Notes: generated by a model from the letters alone, not told the origin. Shown: positions 50,892 to 60,153, counted from the first letter of the stretch. The stretch is DNA of 64,000 bases from Saccharothrix ecbatanensis (GCF_014205015.1 NZ_JACHMO010000001.1:5580001-5644000), one strand, 5' to 3'. Program-made: numbers and translations.

Positions 50892-51053
50892 CACTCACAG
50901 TGTCGCATCAGAGCCGTGAACGGCGGCGCGGTGTGGGGAGAGAACGTACCGCGCCGCCGCCACGGTGGCCCACCCCAGTGAGCCGGCGCCTCGACGGTGG
51001 GGCATCCGCCCGCCCATCGTCGAGGGACGTCGTGGTGCCCATAACCTTATGTG

Positions 51054-51065
51054 GTCTAGACCAGA
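51054..51065. promoter_or_regulatory. DasR-type (dre) core palindrome
   Basis: TGGTCTAGACCA is a perfect 12-bp palindrome and equals the core of the DasR-responsive element (ACTGGTCTAGACCACT) described in Streptomyces; the two outer bases on each side differ. It stands 163 bp upstream of the AraC gene and 54 bp beyond the DM13 stop. It suggests control by a GntR/HutC repressor linked to N-acetylglucosamine. Confidence 0.6.
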
Positions 51066-51118
51066 TACGTCAATACGGCGATAACCCCACGCCAATTGAG
51101 ATTTGTTTCCGCTATGTG

Positions 51119-51673
51119 TCAGGCCTGTTCCAGGGGAGCTACTCCGAAACCCTCGGAAAACCTTACGCACCAGATCACGACGCTGCGAACGGTCGTCAGG
51201 TCGATGTCCGCGGGCACCTCGTAGACCTGGTTTCCGCGATTCGCCTTCAGTTTTCCCAGGTTCGTGAAACCGGAGTCGAACGCCGCCTCGGGCGAGTCCG
51301 CGGCCTTGTCCGAGAGGTACACGTGCAGGTCTGGGCCGTCGGTCGTGTCCAGTCCCTCGAACTGGACGGCGAGCTTTCCGTCGGGCGTCCGGACCAGCGT
51401 CGCACTACCGCTCGTGGTGTAGTCGAGCGAGCGGAACGGCCCGGTGGCCAACGCGACCGGACCGGTGGGCGCGGCCGACGTCGTGGTGACCGGGGCCGCC
51501 GCGCTCGAACCCACCGTCGCGGGCGTCGTGGTCGTCGTGGTGACCGGCACCAGCAACGCCTCGTCCGCAGTCCGGTCGGTGATCAACCGCCACGGCTGGA
51601 ACAGGTACAGCCCCACCGCCAGGGCGACCACCAGCACACCGGCCACACCGACCACTACAACCCGCTTGGACAT
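51119..51673 (-). CDS. Membrane-anchored DM13-domain protein
   Basis: 184 residues from ATG 51673. An N-terminal anchor (VVVGVAGVLVVALAVGLYLF) is followed by a Thr/Pro/Ala-rich spacer of about 45 residues and a DM13 domain from about residue 85 (ATGPFRSLDYTTSGSATLV, DGPDLHVYLS, IWCVRFSEGFGVAPL). The single cysteine in IWCVRF is the conserved one thought to bind an electron-transfer cofactor. The domain occurs in electron-transfer proteins of the envelope; no partner is visible here. Confidence 0.87.
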   Translation of the reverse strand: MSKRVVVVGVAGVLVVALAVGLYLFQPWRLITDRTADEALLVPVTTTTTTPATVGSSAAAPVTTTSAAPTGPVALATGPFRSLDYTTSGSATLVRTPDGKLAVQFEGLDTTDGPDLHVYLSDKAADSPEAAFDSGFTNLGKLKANRGNQVYEVPADIDLTTVRSVVIWCVRFSEGFGVAPLEQA

Positions 51674-51791
51674 CGCACGCCTTCCGAAGTCGTCTTGTAC
51701 CGACAACTCTGACGAATCGGACGCCGCGCGTGGGGCCAAACCGGGTTACGAAGTTCTGACGCCTCCCCGCCGGCGTTGTTAGGGTCGCCGG

Positions 51792-52187
51792 GTGGGTGAA
51801 CGGGCCGGGTTGGCGATCGTGTGCGCGCTCATGGTGGGCTGCGCCGCGTTCGGGCCGTTCCCGCACCCGGTGCCGCTGCTGTTCGCGATCGCCGCCGTCG
51901 GCGCGGCCAACGCCGTGTTCCCGTTGATGCGCACGTTCGGGTCCGCCCTGCTCGGAGGGGTCGCCGCGGCGAGCATCGGACTGGCCTCGGTGCCATTCGT
52001 GACCTGCTCCTCGGAGAAGTTCACGGAAGTGTTCACCTGCACAGGTGACGCACCTACTTGGCATATGACCGGGGCGGTGTTGGTGGCCGGGCTGTCCGGA
52101 GCCGGTTTGGTGCTGGCCCGGGTGCTCGGCACGGCGTTATTGGAACGTCGACTGGCGGCGGTGGAGAGCCGCGGCGAACGCGACTGA
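51792..52187 (+). CDS. Small integral membrane protein
   Basis: 131 residues, GTG start. Four hydrophobic stretches are visible (GLAIVCALMVGCAAFGPF, VPLLFAIAAVGAANAVF, ALLGGVAAASIGLASVPF, TGAVLVAGLSGAGLVLA) with two cysteines in the outer loop (VTCSSEKFTEVFTCTG). No family is recognised. It is divergent from the DM13 gene. Confidence 0.65.
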   Translation: MGERAGLAIVCALMVGCAAFGPFPHPVPLLFAIAAVGAANAVFPLMRTFGSALLGGVAAASIGLASVPFVTCSSEKFTEVFTCTGDAPTWHMTGAVLVAGLSGAGLVLARVLGTALLERRLAAVESRGERD

Positions 52188-52389
52188 GGGACGCCTGTCG
52201 GGGTGTACAGATCTCGGGAATGGCCTTTCCTTGTACTCACCGTGCGTGTGATGCTGCCGTGTCCGGTCGCGGCGAGGCTCGGGTCGGCCGGTGACCCGTC
52301 ACCGTCGAGCCGTTCCGTTCGTTGTCCTCGTGGGCGGTAGTGTTCGGCTCACCGTCGCGCCACGAGTACGTTCTGTTAGGAGGATCGCT

Positions 52390-52776
52390 GTGCGGGTGCT
52401 GTGGGCCACGTGCGGCTTGGCCGTCGCGGCGTCGGCGCTGACCGGTGTCCTCATCGGGGTGGTCCTCGACGGGATGAACGACGGACCGCAGGCCGACACC
52501 CCGGCCTCGACCTGGATCACCGGTAGACCGTCGACCAGCGGCAGCGGCAGCCCGATCCCGACGACGACCGTCCCGACCACGGAAGCCGGACCGCCGGCGG
52601 CCAGCCCGACCGCCGAGGTCAAGACCACCACCACGACGACGACTCCCCCGCCGCCACCGCCACCGCCGGTGACCACCGAGGCTCCGCCCGTGACGACCAC
52701 GACGACGGAGACCCGGAACAGCGAGTGGCCGTGCAGCCCGCTCAACCTGTTCCCGCCGCCGCACTGCAACGACTGA
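52390..52776 (+). CDS. Signal-anchored Thr/Pro-rich small protein
   Basis: 128 residues from GTG 52390, which has AGGAGG four bases upstream. An N-terminal hydrophobic segment (LWATCGLAVAASALTGVLIG) precedes a long low-complexity region of Thr, Pro and Ser, including runs of threonines and prolines. The end has two cysteines (WPCSPL, PPHCND). The protein is probably secreted or cell-wall spanning. Function unknown. Confidence 0.65.
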   Translation: MRVLWATCGLAVAASALTGVLIGVVLDGMNDGPQADTPASTWITGRPSTSGSGSPIPTTTVPTTEAGPPAASPTAEVKTTTTTTTPPPPPPPPVTTEAPPVTTTTTETRNSEWPCSPLNLFPPPHCND

Positions 52777-52929
52777 GACGCACTGCGACGCGCTGCAACG
52801 GCTGAGCTGCGACGACTGAGCTGCGACGGCTTAAACGCACAGGCCCGGACCCCGGTCGGACCGGCCCCCTCAACGGAGCCGAAACCTCAGCGCCCCCGCG
52901 CGGCAACGTCGGACGAGCAGCCTGGGCGC

Positions 52930-54021
52930 ATGGACACCACACCGAACACCTGGCGGCTGCGCGTCGAGCTGGACGACAGTCCCGGCGCTCTGGCGCGGGT
53001 GACCATCCGGCTGGCGGACCAGGACTGCAACGTGCTGTCGCTGTCCGTGATCCCGGTGCCCGGCGGCGTCATCGACGAACTCGTGGTGCGGGCCGGGCCG
53101 GGGCTGCTGCCGGCGGACCTGGTGGCGGCGGTGCGCGCCGAGGGCGGCCGGTGCGTCGGCATCACAGCCGCGGACATGCGTGACCTGGTCGATGCTCCGA
53201 CGGCGGCGTTGCGCGCGGCCGGGCACGCGATGCGTGATCCCGGCGCGGTGTGCGACGCGTTGCGCGCCGTGCTGGCCGCGGACTCCGTCGTAGTCCTGCC
53301 CGACGACGCGCCAGACCACGAGACCTCCGCGCAATCAAACACAGCTCGGCTGGTTACGAAGGGTGGGTTGGTAGTGCTCGCGCGGCGGGGGTGGTCGCCG
53401 TTCACCCAGGTCGAGCTGGCCCGCGGGCAGGCGTTGATCGACCTGTTGTCGGACGAGGGCGTGGCGATGCCGCAGTCGACGGCGCTGCTGACCGACGACG
53501 GCATGGCGGTCGTGCTGCGGCCGGGCCGTGCGGGCGACGAGGAAGCCGTGGCCGAGCTGCACTCCCGGTGCTCGATGGGCACCCTGTTCAACCGCTACCA
53601 CTCGGGCATGCGCACGGTGCCGCGGCGGTGGCTGCACCGGCTGCTCAGCCCGCCGCGCGGCACGACGGTGGTGGCCCAGTGCGCGGACCGCGTGGTGGCG
53701 ATGGGGCAGCTCATCCCGATGTCCGACCCGCACAGCGCCGAGGTGTCGTTGCTGGTGGAGGACGGGTGGCAGGGTCGCGGCGTCGGCACCGGGCTGCTCG
53801 CCGCGCTGGCCGGCGCGGCACGGGCGGACGGGCGGCTCGAACTGGTCGGCTGGTGCCTGCCGGTCGAGACCGGTCTGCTCCGCACGGCGGCCAGGGCCGG
53901 GCTGCCGACAGCGGTCCGCCGGGAGGACGGGTTGCTCCGGGTGTCGATCACCACGGGCCGCCAGGAGATCGCCGGTCCGGGTCGACGTGAGAGCGCTTCC
54001 CGACAGATCGCCTCCAGCTAA
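52930..54021 (+). CDS. ACT domain-GNAT acetyltransferase fusion
   Basis: 363 residues. The first 70 residues form an ACT domain (LRVELDDSPGALARVTIRLADQ, then GGVIDELVV), which binds amino acids. The C-terminal 160 residues are a GNAT acetyltransferase, with the acetyl-CoA loop in EDGWQGRGVGTGLLAALA and FNRYHSG upstream. The pair suggests acetylation switched by an amino acid, as in actinobacterial enzymes that control metabolism by protein acetylation; the target is unknown. Its 3' end overlaps an operator-like sequence for the next gene. Confidence 0.87.
   Translation: MDTTPNTWRLRVELDDSPGALARVTIRLADQDCNVLSLSVIPVPGGVIDELVVRAGPGLLPADLVAAVRAEGGRCVGITAADMRDLVDAPTAALRAAGHAMRDPGAVCDALRAVLAADSVVVLPDDAPDHETSAQSNTARLVTKGGLVVLARRGWSPFTQVELARGQALIDLLSDEGVAMPQSTALLTDDGMAVVLRPGRAGDEEAVAELHSRCSMGTLFNRYHSGMRTVPRRWLHRLLSPPRGTTVVAQCADRVVAMGQLIPMSDPHSAEVSLLVEDGWQGRGVGTGLLAALAGAARADGRLELVGWCLPVETGLLRTAARAGLPTAVRREDGLLRVSITTGRQEIAGPGRRESASRQIASS
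53988..54001. promoter_or_regulatory. CebR-like operator upstream of the LacI gene
   Basis: TGAGAGCGCTTCCC: the left half and centre are identical to the perfect palindrome at 60196-60209, the right half is weaker. It lies 58 bp before the start of the LacI-family gene and inside the last codons of the GNAT gene, where autoregulation would be expected. Confidence 0.65.
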
Positions 54022-54058
54022 GCTGGTTACGTATGGCGATCGTCGAGGAGTGGTGCTC

Positions 54059-55090
54059 GTGTCCGTTTCATCGCACTCAAGCGCCCGGCCCACGCTGGAG
54101 GACGTAGCGGCGAAGGCTGGCGTTTCCCGTGCGACGGCGTCGCGGGTGCTCAACGCGTCCCCCAGGGTGAGCCCGGAGGCACACGAAGCGGTGACGGCGG
54201 CGGTGATGGAGCTGGGCTACCAGCCGAACCAGGCGGCGCGGGCGCTGGTGACCCGGCGTTCCGGCGCGGTGGCGGTGGTGTTCTCCGAGCCCGAGCCGAA
54301 GATCTTCGACGACCCGCACTTCGCGTGGCTGATCCGTTCCGCGGCACGCTCGCTCGCCGACGCGGACGTGCAGATGGTGCTGATGCTGGTGCACTCGCCG
54401 CAGGACCAGGCGCGGGCCGAGCGGTTCATGGCCGGCGGGCACGTGGACGGCGCGCTGATGTTCGCGCCGCACAAGGGCGATCAACTGCCGACGGTGGCCC
54501 GCAAGCTGCCGCTGCCCGTCGTGTACGCGGGGCGGCCGTGGGGCTCGCTGCGCGGCCTGCACACCGTGGACCACGACAACGAGGGCGGCGGGCTGCTGGC
54601 CACCGAGCACCTGATGTCGTTGGGGCGCAAGAAGATCGTCTCGGTGACGGGCCCGCTGGACGAGCACTCGGCGATGGACCGGCTGGCCGGGTGGCGGTCG
54701 GCGGTCGGCGCGGACGACGAGACGACCGCGTTCCTGACCGAGGACGGCGGCTTCTCCCGTGAGGGCGGCCGGCGGGCGATGGAGAAGCTGCTCGCCCGCG
54801 TGCCGGACCTGGACGCGGCGTTCGTGGCGTCCGACCACATGGCGGCGGGCGCGCTGGACGCGTTGCGCGAAGCCGGCAAGCGGGTGCCGGAGGACGTCGC
54901 CGTGGTCGGTTTCGACGACCACCCGATGATCGCGCCGCACACCACGCCGACGTTGACGAGCGTGCAGCAGGACACGAGCGCGCAGGTCCGCCACATGGTG
55001 ACCCACCTGCTCCGACTCCTGCGCGGCGAGAACATCCGGGCCCGGCGCGAGGTGCTGCCGACGGTCCTGATCCGCCGCGAGTCCGCCTGA
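54059..55090 (+). CDS. LacI-family repressor, CebR-like
   Basis: 343 residues from GTG 54059 (a GTG two codons earlier is also possible). The HTH is PTLEDVAAKAGVSRATASRVLN. The periplasmic-binding-like effector domain follows (GALMFAPHKGDQLPTVARKL, VVYAGRPWG, VAVVGFDDHPMIAPHTTPTLT). CebR proteins repress cellobiose uptake genes in streptomycetes by binding TGGGAGCGCTCCCA. Here the binding-protein/permease/glucosidase operon lies just downstream on the other strand with a close match of that operator, so this is very probably its repressor. Confidence 0.9.
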   Translation: MSVSSHSSARPTLEDVAAKAGVSRATASRVLNASPRVSPEAHEAVTAAVMELGYQPNQAARALVTRRSGAVAVVFSEPEPKIFDDPHFAWLIRSAARSLADADVQMVLMLVHSPQDQARAERFMAGGHVDGALMFAPHKGDQLPTVARKLPLPVVYAGRPWGSLRGLHTVDHDNEGGGLLATEHLMSLGRKKIVSVTGPLDEHSAMDRLAGWRSAVGADDETTAFLTEDGGFSREGGRRAMEKLLARVPDLDAAFVASDHMAAGALDALREAGKRVPEDVAVVGFDDHPMIAPHTTPTLTSVQQDTSAQVRHMVTHLLRLLRGENIRARREVLPTVLIRRESA

Positions 55091-55146
55091 CGCGGTAGTC
55101 CCGTCACGCCGGAATACGCGGCGGGCGGTCGGGGGTTGTCCGTGGC

Positions 55147-55578
55147 ATGACAGACGTGTCTTTCGATCCGCACGACCTGCTGGAGCGGAGCCGGCTCGGC
55201 GTGCTGGCGACGATCAAGTCCGACGGACGCCCGCAGCTCTCCCCCGTGCAGCCGTCGTACGACCGGGCGGCCGGGGTGGTCCGGGTGTCGACGACCGACC
55301 GGACCGCCAAGGTGGCCAACCTGCGCCGTGACCCGCGGGCCGCGTTGGAGGTGACCAGCGAGGACGGCTGGAAGTGGGCGACCGCCGAGGGCGGCGTCAC
55401 GCTGATCGGGCCGGGGACGGACCCGCACGGTCCCGAGGTCGAGGCGCTGGTGGAGTACTACCGCGCCGCGGCCGGCGAGCACCCCGACTGGGACGAATAC
55501 CGGTCCGTCATGGTGTCCGACCGCCGGGTCCTGATCACGCTGGCGGTCGAGCACGTGTACGGCAGCAAGGTCGGGTGA
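55147..55578 (+). CDS. PPOX-class (F420- or FMN-dependent) split-barrel protein
   Basis: 143 residues. RLGVLATIKSDGRPQLSPVQPSYD and TAKVANLRRDPRAALEVTSED are the core strands of the pyridoxamine-phosphate-oxidase-like family. EDGWKWATAEGGVTLIGPG and a DEYRSVMVSDRRVLITLAVE end are typical of the F420-binding subgroup. Likely a small cofactor-binding reductase; substrate unknown. It sits between the LacI gene and the convergent glucosidase gene but shows no sign of belonging to that regulon. Confidence 0.87.
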   Translation: MTDVSFDPHDLLERSRLGVLATIKSDGRPQLSPVQPSYDRAAGVVRVSTTDRTAKVANLRRDPRAALEVTSEDGWKWATAEGGVTLIGPGTDPHGPEVEALVEYYRAAAGEHPDWDEYRSVMVSDRRVLITLAVEHVYGSKVG

Positions 55579-55582
55579 AGGT

Positions 55583-55616
55583 CGGGGGCTGCCCCAGCGG
55601 CACCAGGCAGCCCCCG
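55583..55616. terminator. Terminator between the PPOX and glucosidase genes
   Basis: Perfect 11-bp arms CGGGGGCTGCC (55583-55593) and GGCAGCCCCCG (55606-55616), 12-nt loop, between two convergent stops. Confidence 0.85.
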
Positions 55617-55624
55617 AGTTCGGG

Positions 55625-57046
55625 TCAGGTCACGTCGTAGCCGGTCGCGGGGACGGCGTTGACGCCGATCACCCCGGCCAGCGTGTGACCGCTCCGCTTC
55701 ACCGTGCGCACCTGCGTGTCGTAGTCGACGTGCACGATGCCGAACCGCTGGCTGTAGCCCGCCGCCCACTCGAAGTTGTCCAGCAGCGACCACGCGAAGT
55801 ACCCGCGCACGTCAACCCCGGCCGCGATGGCCCGGTGCACCGCGCGCAGGTGGTCGACCAGGTACCTGGTCCGCGCCTCGTCCACCACCTCCCCGCCCTC
55901 GACCACGTCGGGGAACGCGGAGCCGTTCTCGGTGATCACCAGCGGCAGGTCGACCTCGCGCCCGAGCCGTTCCAGCAGCTCGGTCAGGCCCCGTGCGTCG
56001 ATCTCCCAGCCGAACCCGGTCACGTCACCGCGCGCGGGCAGGAACTCGACACCGCGCAAGCCGGGGAACGGCCCGCCGGTCACCACCTCGGGATCGGCGG
56101 CGACCGCGACGCGCGTCGGGCTGTAGTAGTTCACGCCCATCCAGTCGATCGGCGTCGCGATCACGTCCAGGTCGCCGTCCCGCACGACCTCCGTCCAGTC
56201 ACCCAGCCACGCGGTGTCGTCGATGACGTCCTGCGGGTAGCCGCGACCGGCCAACGGGTCGAGGAAGAGCCGGTTCTGGAGGCCGTCGACCTTGCGCACC
56301 GCCTCCCCTTCGGACGCGTAGTCCTCCGCCAACATCGCGCAGAAGTTCAGCACGATGGAGAACCGGTGGTCGGCCGGCGCCTGCACGCTCATCGCCCGCA
56401 CCGCCAGGCCGTGCCCGAGCAGCAGGTGGTGGGCCGCCTCCAGCGACCCCTTCGGATCGACGATCCCCGGCGCGTGGATGCCGTTCGCGTACCCGAGGAA
56501 CGCCGAGCACCACGGCTCGTTCAACGTGGTCCACAGCTGCACGCGGTCGCCCAGGTGCTCGTGCGTCAACGCCGCGTACTCGGCGAACCGGTACGCCGTG
56601 TCGCGGTTGCGCCACCCGCCTTCGTCCTCCAGCGCCTGGGGCAGGTCCCAGTGGTACAGCGTGGCCACCGGCTGGATCCCCCGCCCCAGCAGCTCGTCCA
56701 CCAGCCGGTCGTAGAACGCCAGTCCCCTGGGCTCCACCCGGCCCGAGCCGAGCGGCTGGATCCGCGGCCACGCCAGCGAGAACCGGTACGCGCCCAGCCC
56801 CAGCTCGGCCATCAGGCCGACGTCCGAGGCGTAACGGCGGTAGTGGTCGCACGCCGGGTCGCCGGTGTCGTCACCCGCGATCGCGCCCGGCTTCGCCGCG
56901 AATGTGTCCCAAATGGACGGTCCACGGCCGTCGACCGTGGTAGAACCCTCGATCTGGAAGGACGCTGTCGCGGCTCCCCACAGGAAATCCGGTGGGAAGC
57001 GCAGCAGGTCCCGCCCGACCTCGGTGTCCGGGTCGGTTGTCGTCAT
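55625..57046 (-). CDS. GH1 beta-glucosidase
   Basis: 473 residues from ATG 57046. RFPPDFLWGAATASFQIEGS is the GH1 N-terminal signature. The acid/base glutamate is in LWTTLNEPW, and the nucleophile in PLVITENGSAF. YHWDLPQALEDEGGW and YFAWSLLDNFEW complete the active site. No signal peptide, so it is intracellular and hydrolyses imported beta-glucosides such as cellobiose, like BglC of Streptomyces. It is last in the uptake operon, 8 bp after the permease gene. Confidence 0.94.
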   Translation of the reverse strand: MTTTDPDTEVGRDLLRFPPDFLWGAATASFQIEGSTTVDGRGPSIWDTFAAKPGAIAGDDTGDPACDHYRRYASDVGLMAELGLGAYRFSLAWPRIQPLGSGRVEPRGLAFYDRLVDELLGRGIQPVATLYHWDLPQALEDEGGWRNRDTAYRFAEYAALTHEHLGDRVQLWTTLNEPWCSAFLGYANGIHAPGIVDPKGSLEAAHHLLLGHGLAVRAMSVQAPADHRFSIVLNFCAMLAEDYASEGEAVRKVDGLQNRLFLDPLAGRGYPQDVIDDTAWLGDWTEVVRDGDLDVIATPIDWMGVNYYSPTRVAVAADPEVVTGGPFPGLRGVEFLPARGDVTGFGWEIDARGLTELLERLGREVDLPLVITENGSAFPDVVEGGEVVDEARTRYLVDHLRAVHRAIAAGVDVRGYFAWSLLDNFEWAAGYSQRFGIVHVDYDTQVRTVKRSGHTLAGVIGVNAVPATGYDVT

Positions 57047-57054
57047 CCGAAAGT

Positions 57055-57888
57055 TCACCCCTTCACAGCGCCCTGCATGATCCCACCGACGATCTGTCGT
57101 GCCAGCAGGATGAAGATCCCCACCACCGGCAGCACCGCGAGCGACGCGCCGGAGAGCATGAGCGAGTAGTCCGTGTAGTAACCGCTGGCCAGCGTCGACA
57201 ATGCCACCTGGACCGTGGGGCTGTCGTTTGGATCCAGCACGATCAGCGGCCAGAAGAAGTCGTTCCACGCCGTCATGAACGTGAACATGCCCATCACCGC
57301 CGCCTGTGGCCGCACGGCCGGGAACGCCACGTGCCAGAACGTCTTGAGCACCGAGCAGCCGTCCACCCGAGCCGCCTCGATCAGCTCGTACGGCACGGAC
57401 TCCTCGCACGCCTGCCGCATCCAGAACACCGAGAACGCGCCGATCAGCGCGGGCACGATCACCGCCTGGAGCGTGCCGTACCAGTCGAGGTCCGACATCA
57501 GCATGTAGAGCGGGATGACGCCGAGCTGCGTGGGCACCATGGACGTGCCGACCACGATCAGGAACAACGAGTTGCCGCCGCGGAACCGCAGCCGGGCGAA
57601 CGCGAACCCGGCCAGCGTGCCGAGCACGACGTTGCTGAACGCCACCGTGCCCGCGACCACCAGCGAGTTCTGCATGGCGAGCCAGAAGTCGACGGTGTCG
57701 AACACCCTGGTCAGGTTGTCGATGAGGTTCCCGCCGGGGATCAGCGACGGCACCGCCTCGCCCAGCGCCGAGTTGTCCTTGCTCGCGATCAGGAACGAGT
57801 AGTACAGCGGGAACACCGACGCGAGCAGGATCACCACCAGCAGCGCGTAGGCGACCGGTCCGGAGCGCGTGAGACGTTTCGCGGTCAT
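57055..57888 (-). CDS. ABC sugar transporter permease, MalG/CebG-type
   Basis: 277 residues with six transmembrane segments (first: AYALLVVILLASVFPLYYSF). The EAA loop, EESVPYELIEAARVDGCSVLKT, contacts the ATPase subunit, which is not encoded nearby (a shared MsiK-type ATPase is usual). The C-terminus is GGIMQGAVKG. It lies 4 bp after the partner permease gene. Confidence 0.92.
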   Translation of the reverse strand: MTAKRLTRSGPVAYALLVVILLASVFPLYYSFLIASKDNSALGEAVPSLIPGGNLIDNLTRVFDTVDFWLAMQNSLVVAGTVAFSNVVLGTLAGFAFARLRFRGGNSLFLIVVGTSMVPTQLGVIPLYMLMSDLDWYGTLQAVIVPALIGAFSVFWMRQACEESVPYELIEAARVDGCSVLKTFWHVAFPAVRPQAAVMGMFTFMTAWNDFFWPLIVLDPNDSPTVQVALSTLASGYYTDYSLMLSGASLAVLPVVGIFILLARQIVGGIMQGAVKG

Positions 57889-57892
57889 CGGC

Positions 57893-58876
57893 TCACCCCT
57901 TCGACGCGATGCGCCGCGCCACCGTGAAGTTCACGACCGCGACCACCAGGATCAGCAGGAACAGCACCCACGCGATGGCCGACGAGTAGCCCGCGTCGAA
58001 CAGCCGGAAGCCCTTCTCGTACAGGTACATCACCAGGGTCTGGAACTGCCGGTCGTCACCGCCCGTGCCGGTGGCCGTGCCGCCCGGGTCGAACAGCTGC
58101 GGCTCGACGAACAGCTGCATGCCGCCGATGGTCGACACGATGACGGTGAACAGGATCGTCGGCCGGATGCTCGGCACGGTGATCGACCAGAAGACGCGCC
58201 ACCGGGACGCGCCGTCGAGCATCGCCGACTCGTACATGTCCTTGGGCACCGACTGCATCGCGGCCAGGTAGATCAGCGCGTTGTAGCCGGTCCACCGCCA
58301 CATCACCATCGAGCTGATGGCCAGGTGCGAGGCCCACGTCTCGGCGTGCCAGTCGACCGGGTCGACGCCGATGAAACCGAGCAGGGCGTTGACGATGCCG
58401 AAGTCGCGGCCGAACAGCTGCGCGAACACGAGCGCCACGGCGGCCACCGAGATCACGTTCGGGAGCAGCACGCCCGCCCGCCAGAACGCCCGGCCGCGCA
58501 GGCCGCGGTCCAGCAGGGCGGCCAGGCCGAGCGCGGCGAACAGCTGCGGCACGGTGGACAGCAGGAACAGGCTGACGGTGTTGCCCAGCGCGTTCCAGAA
58601 GTTCTTGTCGGACAGCAGTTCGGCGTAGTTGTCGAGGCCGGTGAAGCCCTGGTCGCCGTCGATGAGCTGCCACTCGTGCAGCGACACCCAGGCGGTGAAC
58701 AGCAGCGGGTAGAGGCCGAAGATCCCGAACACCACGAAGAACGGCGCGATGATCAGGTACGGCGTGTACCTGGTGTCCAGCCGACCGAGCTTGTCCCGCC
58801 ACGACAGGCGCTGCGCCGGCGGCGGGACGGGCGTGGTGCCCCGTCCCGCCGCGGCCCGTTCGGGTGCGACCGTCAC
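57893..58876 (-). CDS. ABC sugar transporter permease, MalF/CebF-type
   Basis: 327 residues, GTG start overlapping the binding-protein stop (GTGA). Six transmembrane segments start at YLIIAPFFVVFGIFGLYPL. The EAA loop reads VPKDMYESAMLDGASRWRVFW. The segment FDPGGTATGTGGDDRQFQT and the following YLYEKGFR are very like CebF of streptomycetes. Forms the membrane channel with the second permease. The sugar is inferred as cellobiose/beta-glucosides. Confidence 0.92.
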   Translation of the reverse strand: MTVAPERAAAGRGTTPVPPPAQRLSWRDKLGRLDTRYTPYLIIAPFFVVFGIFGLYPLLFTAWVSLHEWQLIDGDQGFTGLDNYAELLSDKNFWNALGNTVSLFLLSTVPQLFAALGLAALLDRGLRGRAFWRAGVLLPNVISVAAVALVFAQLFGRDFGIVNALLGFIGVDPVDWHAETWASHLAISSMVMWRWTGYNALIYLAAMQSVPKDMYESAMLDGASRWRVFWSITVPSIRPTILFTVIVSTIGGMQLFVEPQLFDPGGTATGTGGDDRQFQTLVMYLYEKGFRLFDAGYSSAIAWVLFLLILVVAVVNFTVARRIASKG

Positions 58877-60153
58877 TTGACGGCGTCCCGCGCTTCCTGG
58901 AGGGCCTGGGCGAAGGCCTCCGCGGTGGACTGCTTGCCGGTCTCCACGCGGGACAGGGCGTTGCCGAAGACCGGCGCGACCTTGGAGTCCTTGGTGCCGC
59001 GGTAGGTGGGCTTCAGGCTCTCCGCCGAGGTGCCGAAGATCTGGCCGACCGGCGCCTTGTTGAAGTACTCGTTGGTCGTCGCGGTGACCTCGGGGTCCTT
59101 GTACGCGGCAGGCTCGCTGGGCAGGTTGCCGGTCTCCTTGAAGATCCGCTTCTGCTGCTCGGGCGCGGTCAGCCACTTGGCCAGCTCGTAGGCTTCCTTG
59201 GGGTGCTTGCCCTGCTTGGGCACGGCCAGGAACGAGCCGCCCCAGTTGCCGCCGCCACCGGGCGCCGCGGCCACGTCCCACTTGCCCGCGGCCTCGTCAC
59301 CCGCACCGGCCTTGATCAGCGCGAGCGCCCATGCCGGGCAGGTGGTGGTGGCGAACGACGCCTGCTTGAGCGCCACGTTCCAGTCCTGGCTGAACGGGGC
59401 CAGCGCGCCGGTCTGCTTCCGCTCGCCCAGCGTCGCCGCGAGCGTGAAGGCCTGCTTCACCTTGTCGTTCTTGTCGCCGATGAACGAGTCGTCCGCCTTG
59501 GCGAAGTAGCCCTCCTCGGTCTGGTCGAGGATCGCCTTGTAGACGTTCTGGGCGGTGTCGACGAACTTCTTGCCCGGCGTCTTCTGGCTGAAGGTGTCGG
59601 CCACCTCCAGGTACTTCTCCCAGGTCGGCCAGAGCTTGCCGACGGACTCGCGGTCAGCGGGCAGGCCGGCGGCCTCGAACAGGTCGCGGCGGTAGCAGAG
59701 GGCGAGGCTGCCCATGTCGGTGCCGAGGCCCAGCACGAAGTTCCCGCCGTCGGTGGCGCCCTGGTTCCACTTCCAGGCGGCCCACTGGCTTTCGAGGTCC
59801 TTGGCGCCGTAGTCCGCCAGGTTCACGAACTTGTCCTTGGACTGGCGGAACTGCGTGATGTTGCCTTCCTCGATCGCGACGATGTCCGCCGCGCCGCGAC
59901 CGCCCGCGAGCTGCGTGGCGAGCTGCGTGTGGTGCTGCTCCATCTTGACCGTGCGCTGCTCGATCTCGATGTCCGGGTGGGACGCCTGGTACTCCTTGAT
60001 CAGGTTGGCGTACCCGAAGTCGGAGAACACACCGATCGACAGCTTCACCTTGCCGTCGCCCGCGTCACTTCCACCGCCGCACGCGGCCACCAGGGTCGCG
60101 GCCAGGGCGACCGCGGTGATCGCCGTCGTCCGGCCGACCAGAGTCCTGCTCAT
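58873..60153 (-). CDS. Sugar-binding lipoprotein of the ABC transporter, CebE-like
   Basis: 426 residues from ATG 60153 behind AGGAGGACGG. A lipobox LVAACGGG follows the signal sequence, so it is a lipoprotein. The mature part is a family 1 solute-binding protein (KLSIGVFSDFGYANLIKEYQ; LGTDMGSLALCYRRDLF; KEAYELAKWLTAPEQQ). It delivers the sugar to the two permeases encoded next. The perfect operator TGAGAGCGCTCTCA lies 43 bp upstream of the start. Confidence 0.92.
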   Translation of the reverse strand: MSRTLVGRTTAITAVALAATLVAACGGGSDAGDGKVKLSIGVFSDFGYANLIKEYQASHPDIEIEQRTVKMEQHHTQLATQLAGGRGAADIVAIEEGNITQFRQSKDKFVNLADYGAKDLESQWAAWKWNQGATDGGNFVLGLGTDMGSLALCYRRDLFEAAGLPADRESVGKLWPTWEKYLEVADTFSQKTPGKKFVDTAQNVYKAILDQTEEGYFAKADDSFIGDKNDKVKQAFTLAATLGERKQTGALAPFSQDWNVALKQASFATTTCPAWALALIKAGAGDEAAGKWDVAAAPGGGGNWGGSFLAVPKQGKHPKEAYELAKWLTAPEQQKRIFKETGNLPSEPAAYKDPEVTATTNEYFNKAPVGQIFGTSAESLKPTYRGTKDSKVAPVFGNALSRVETGKQSTAEAFAQALQEARDAVK

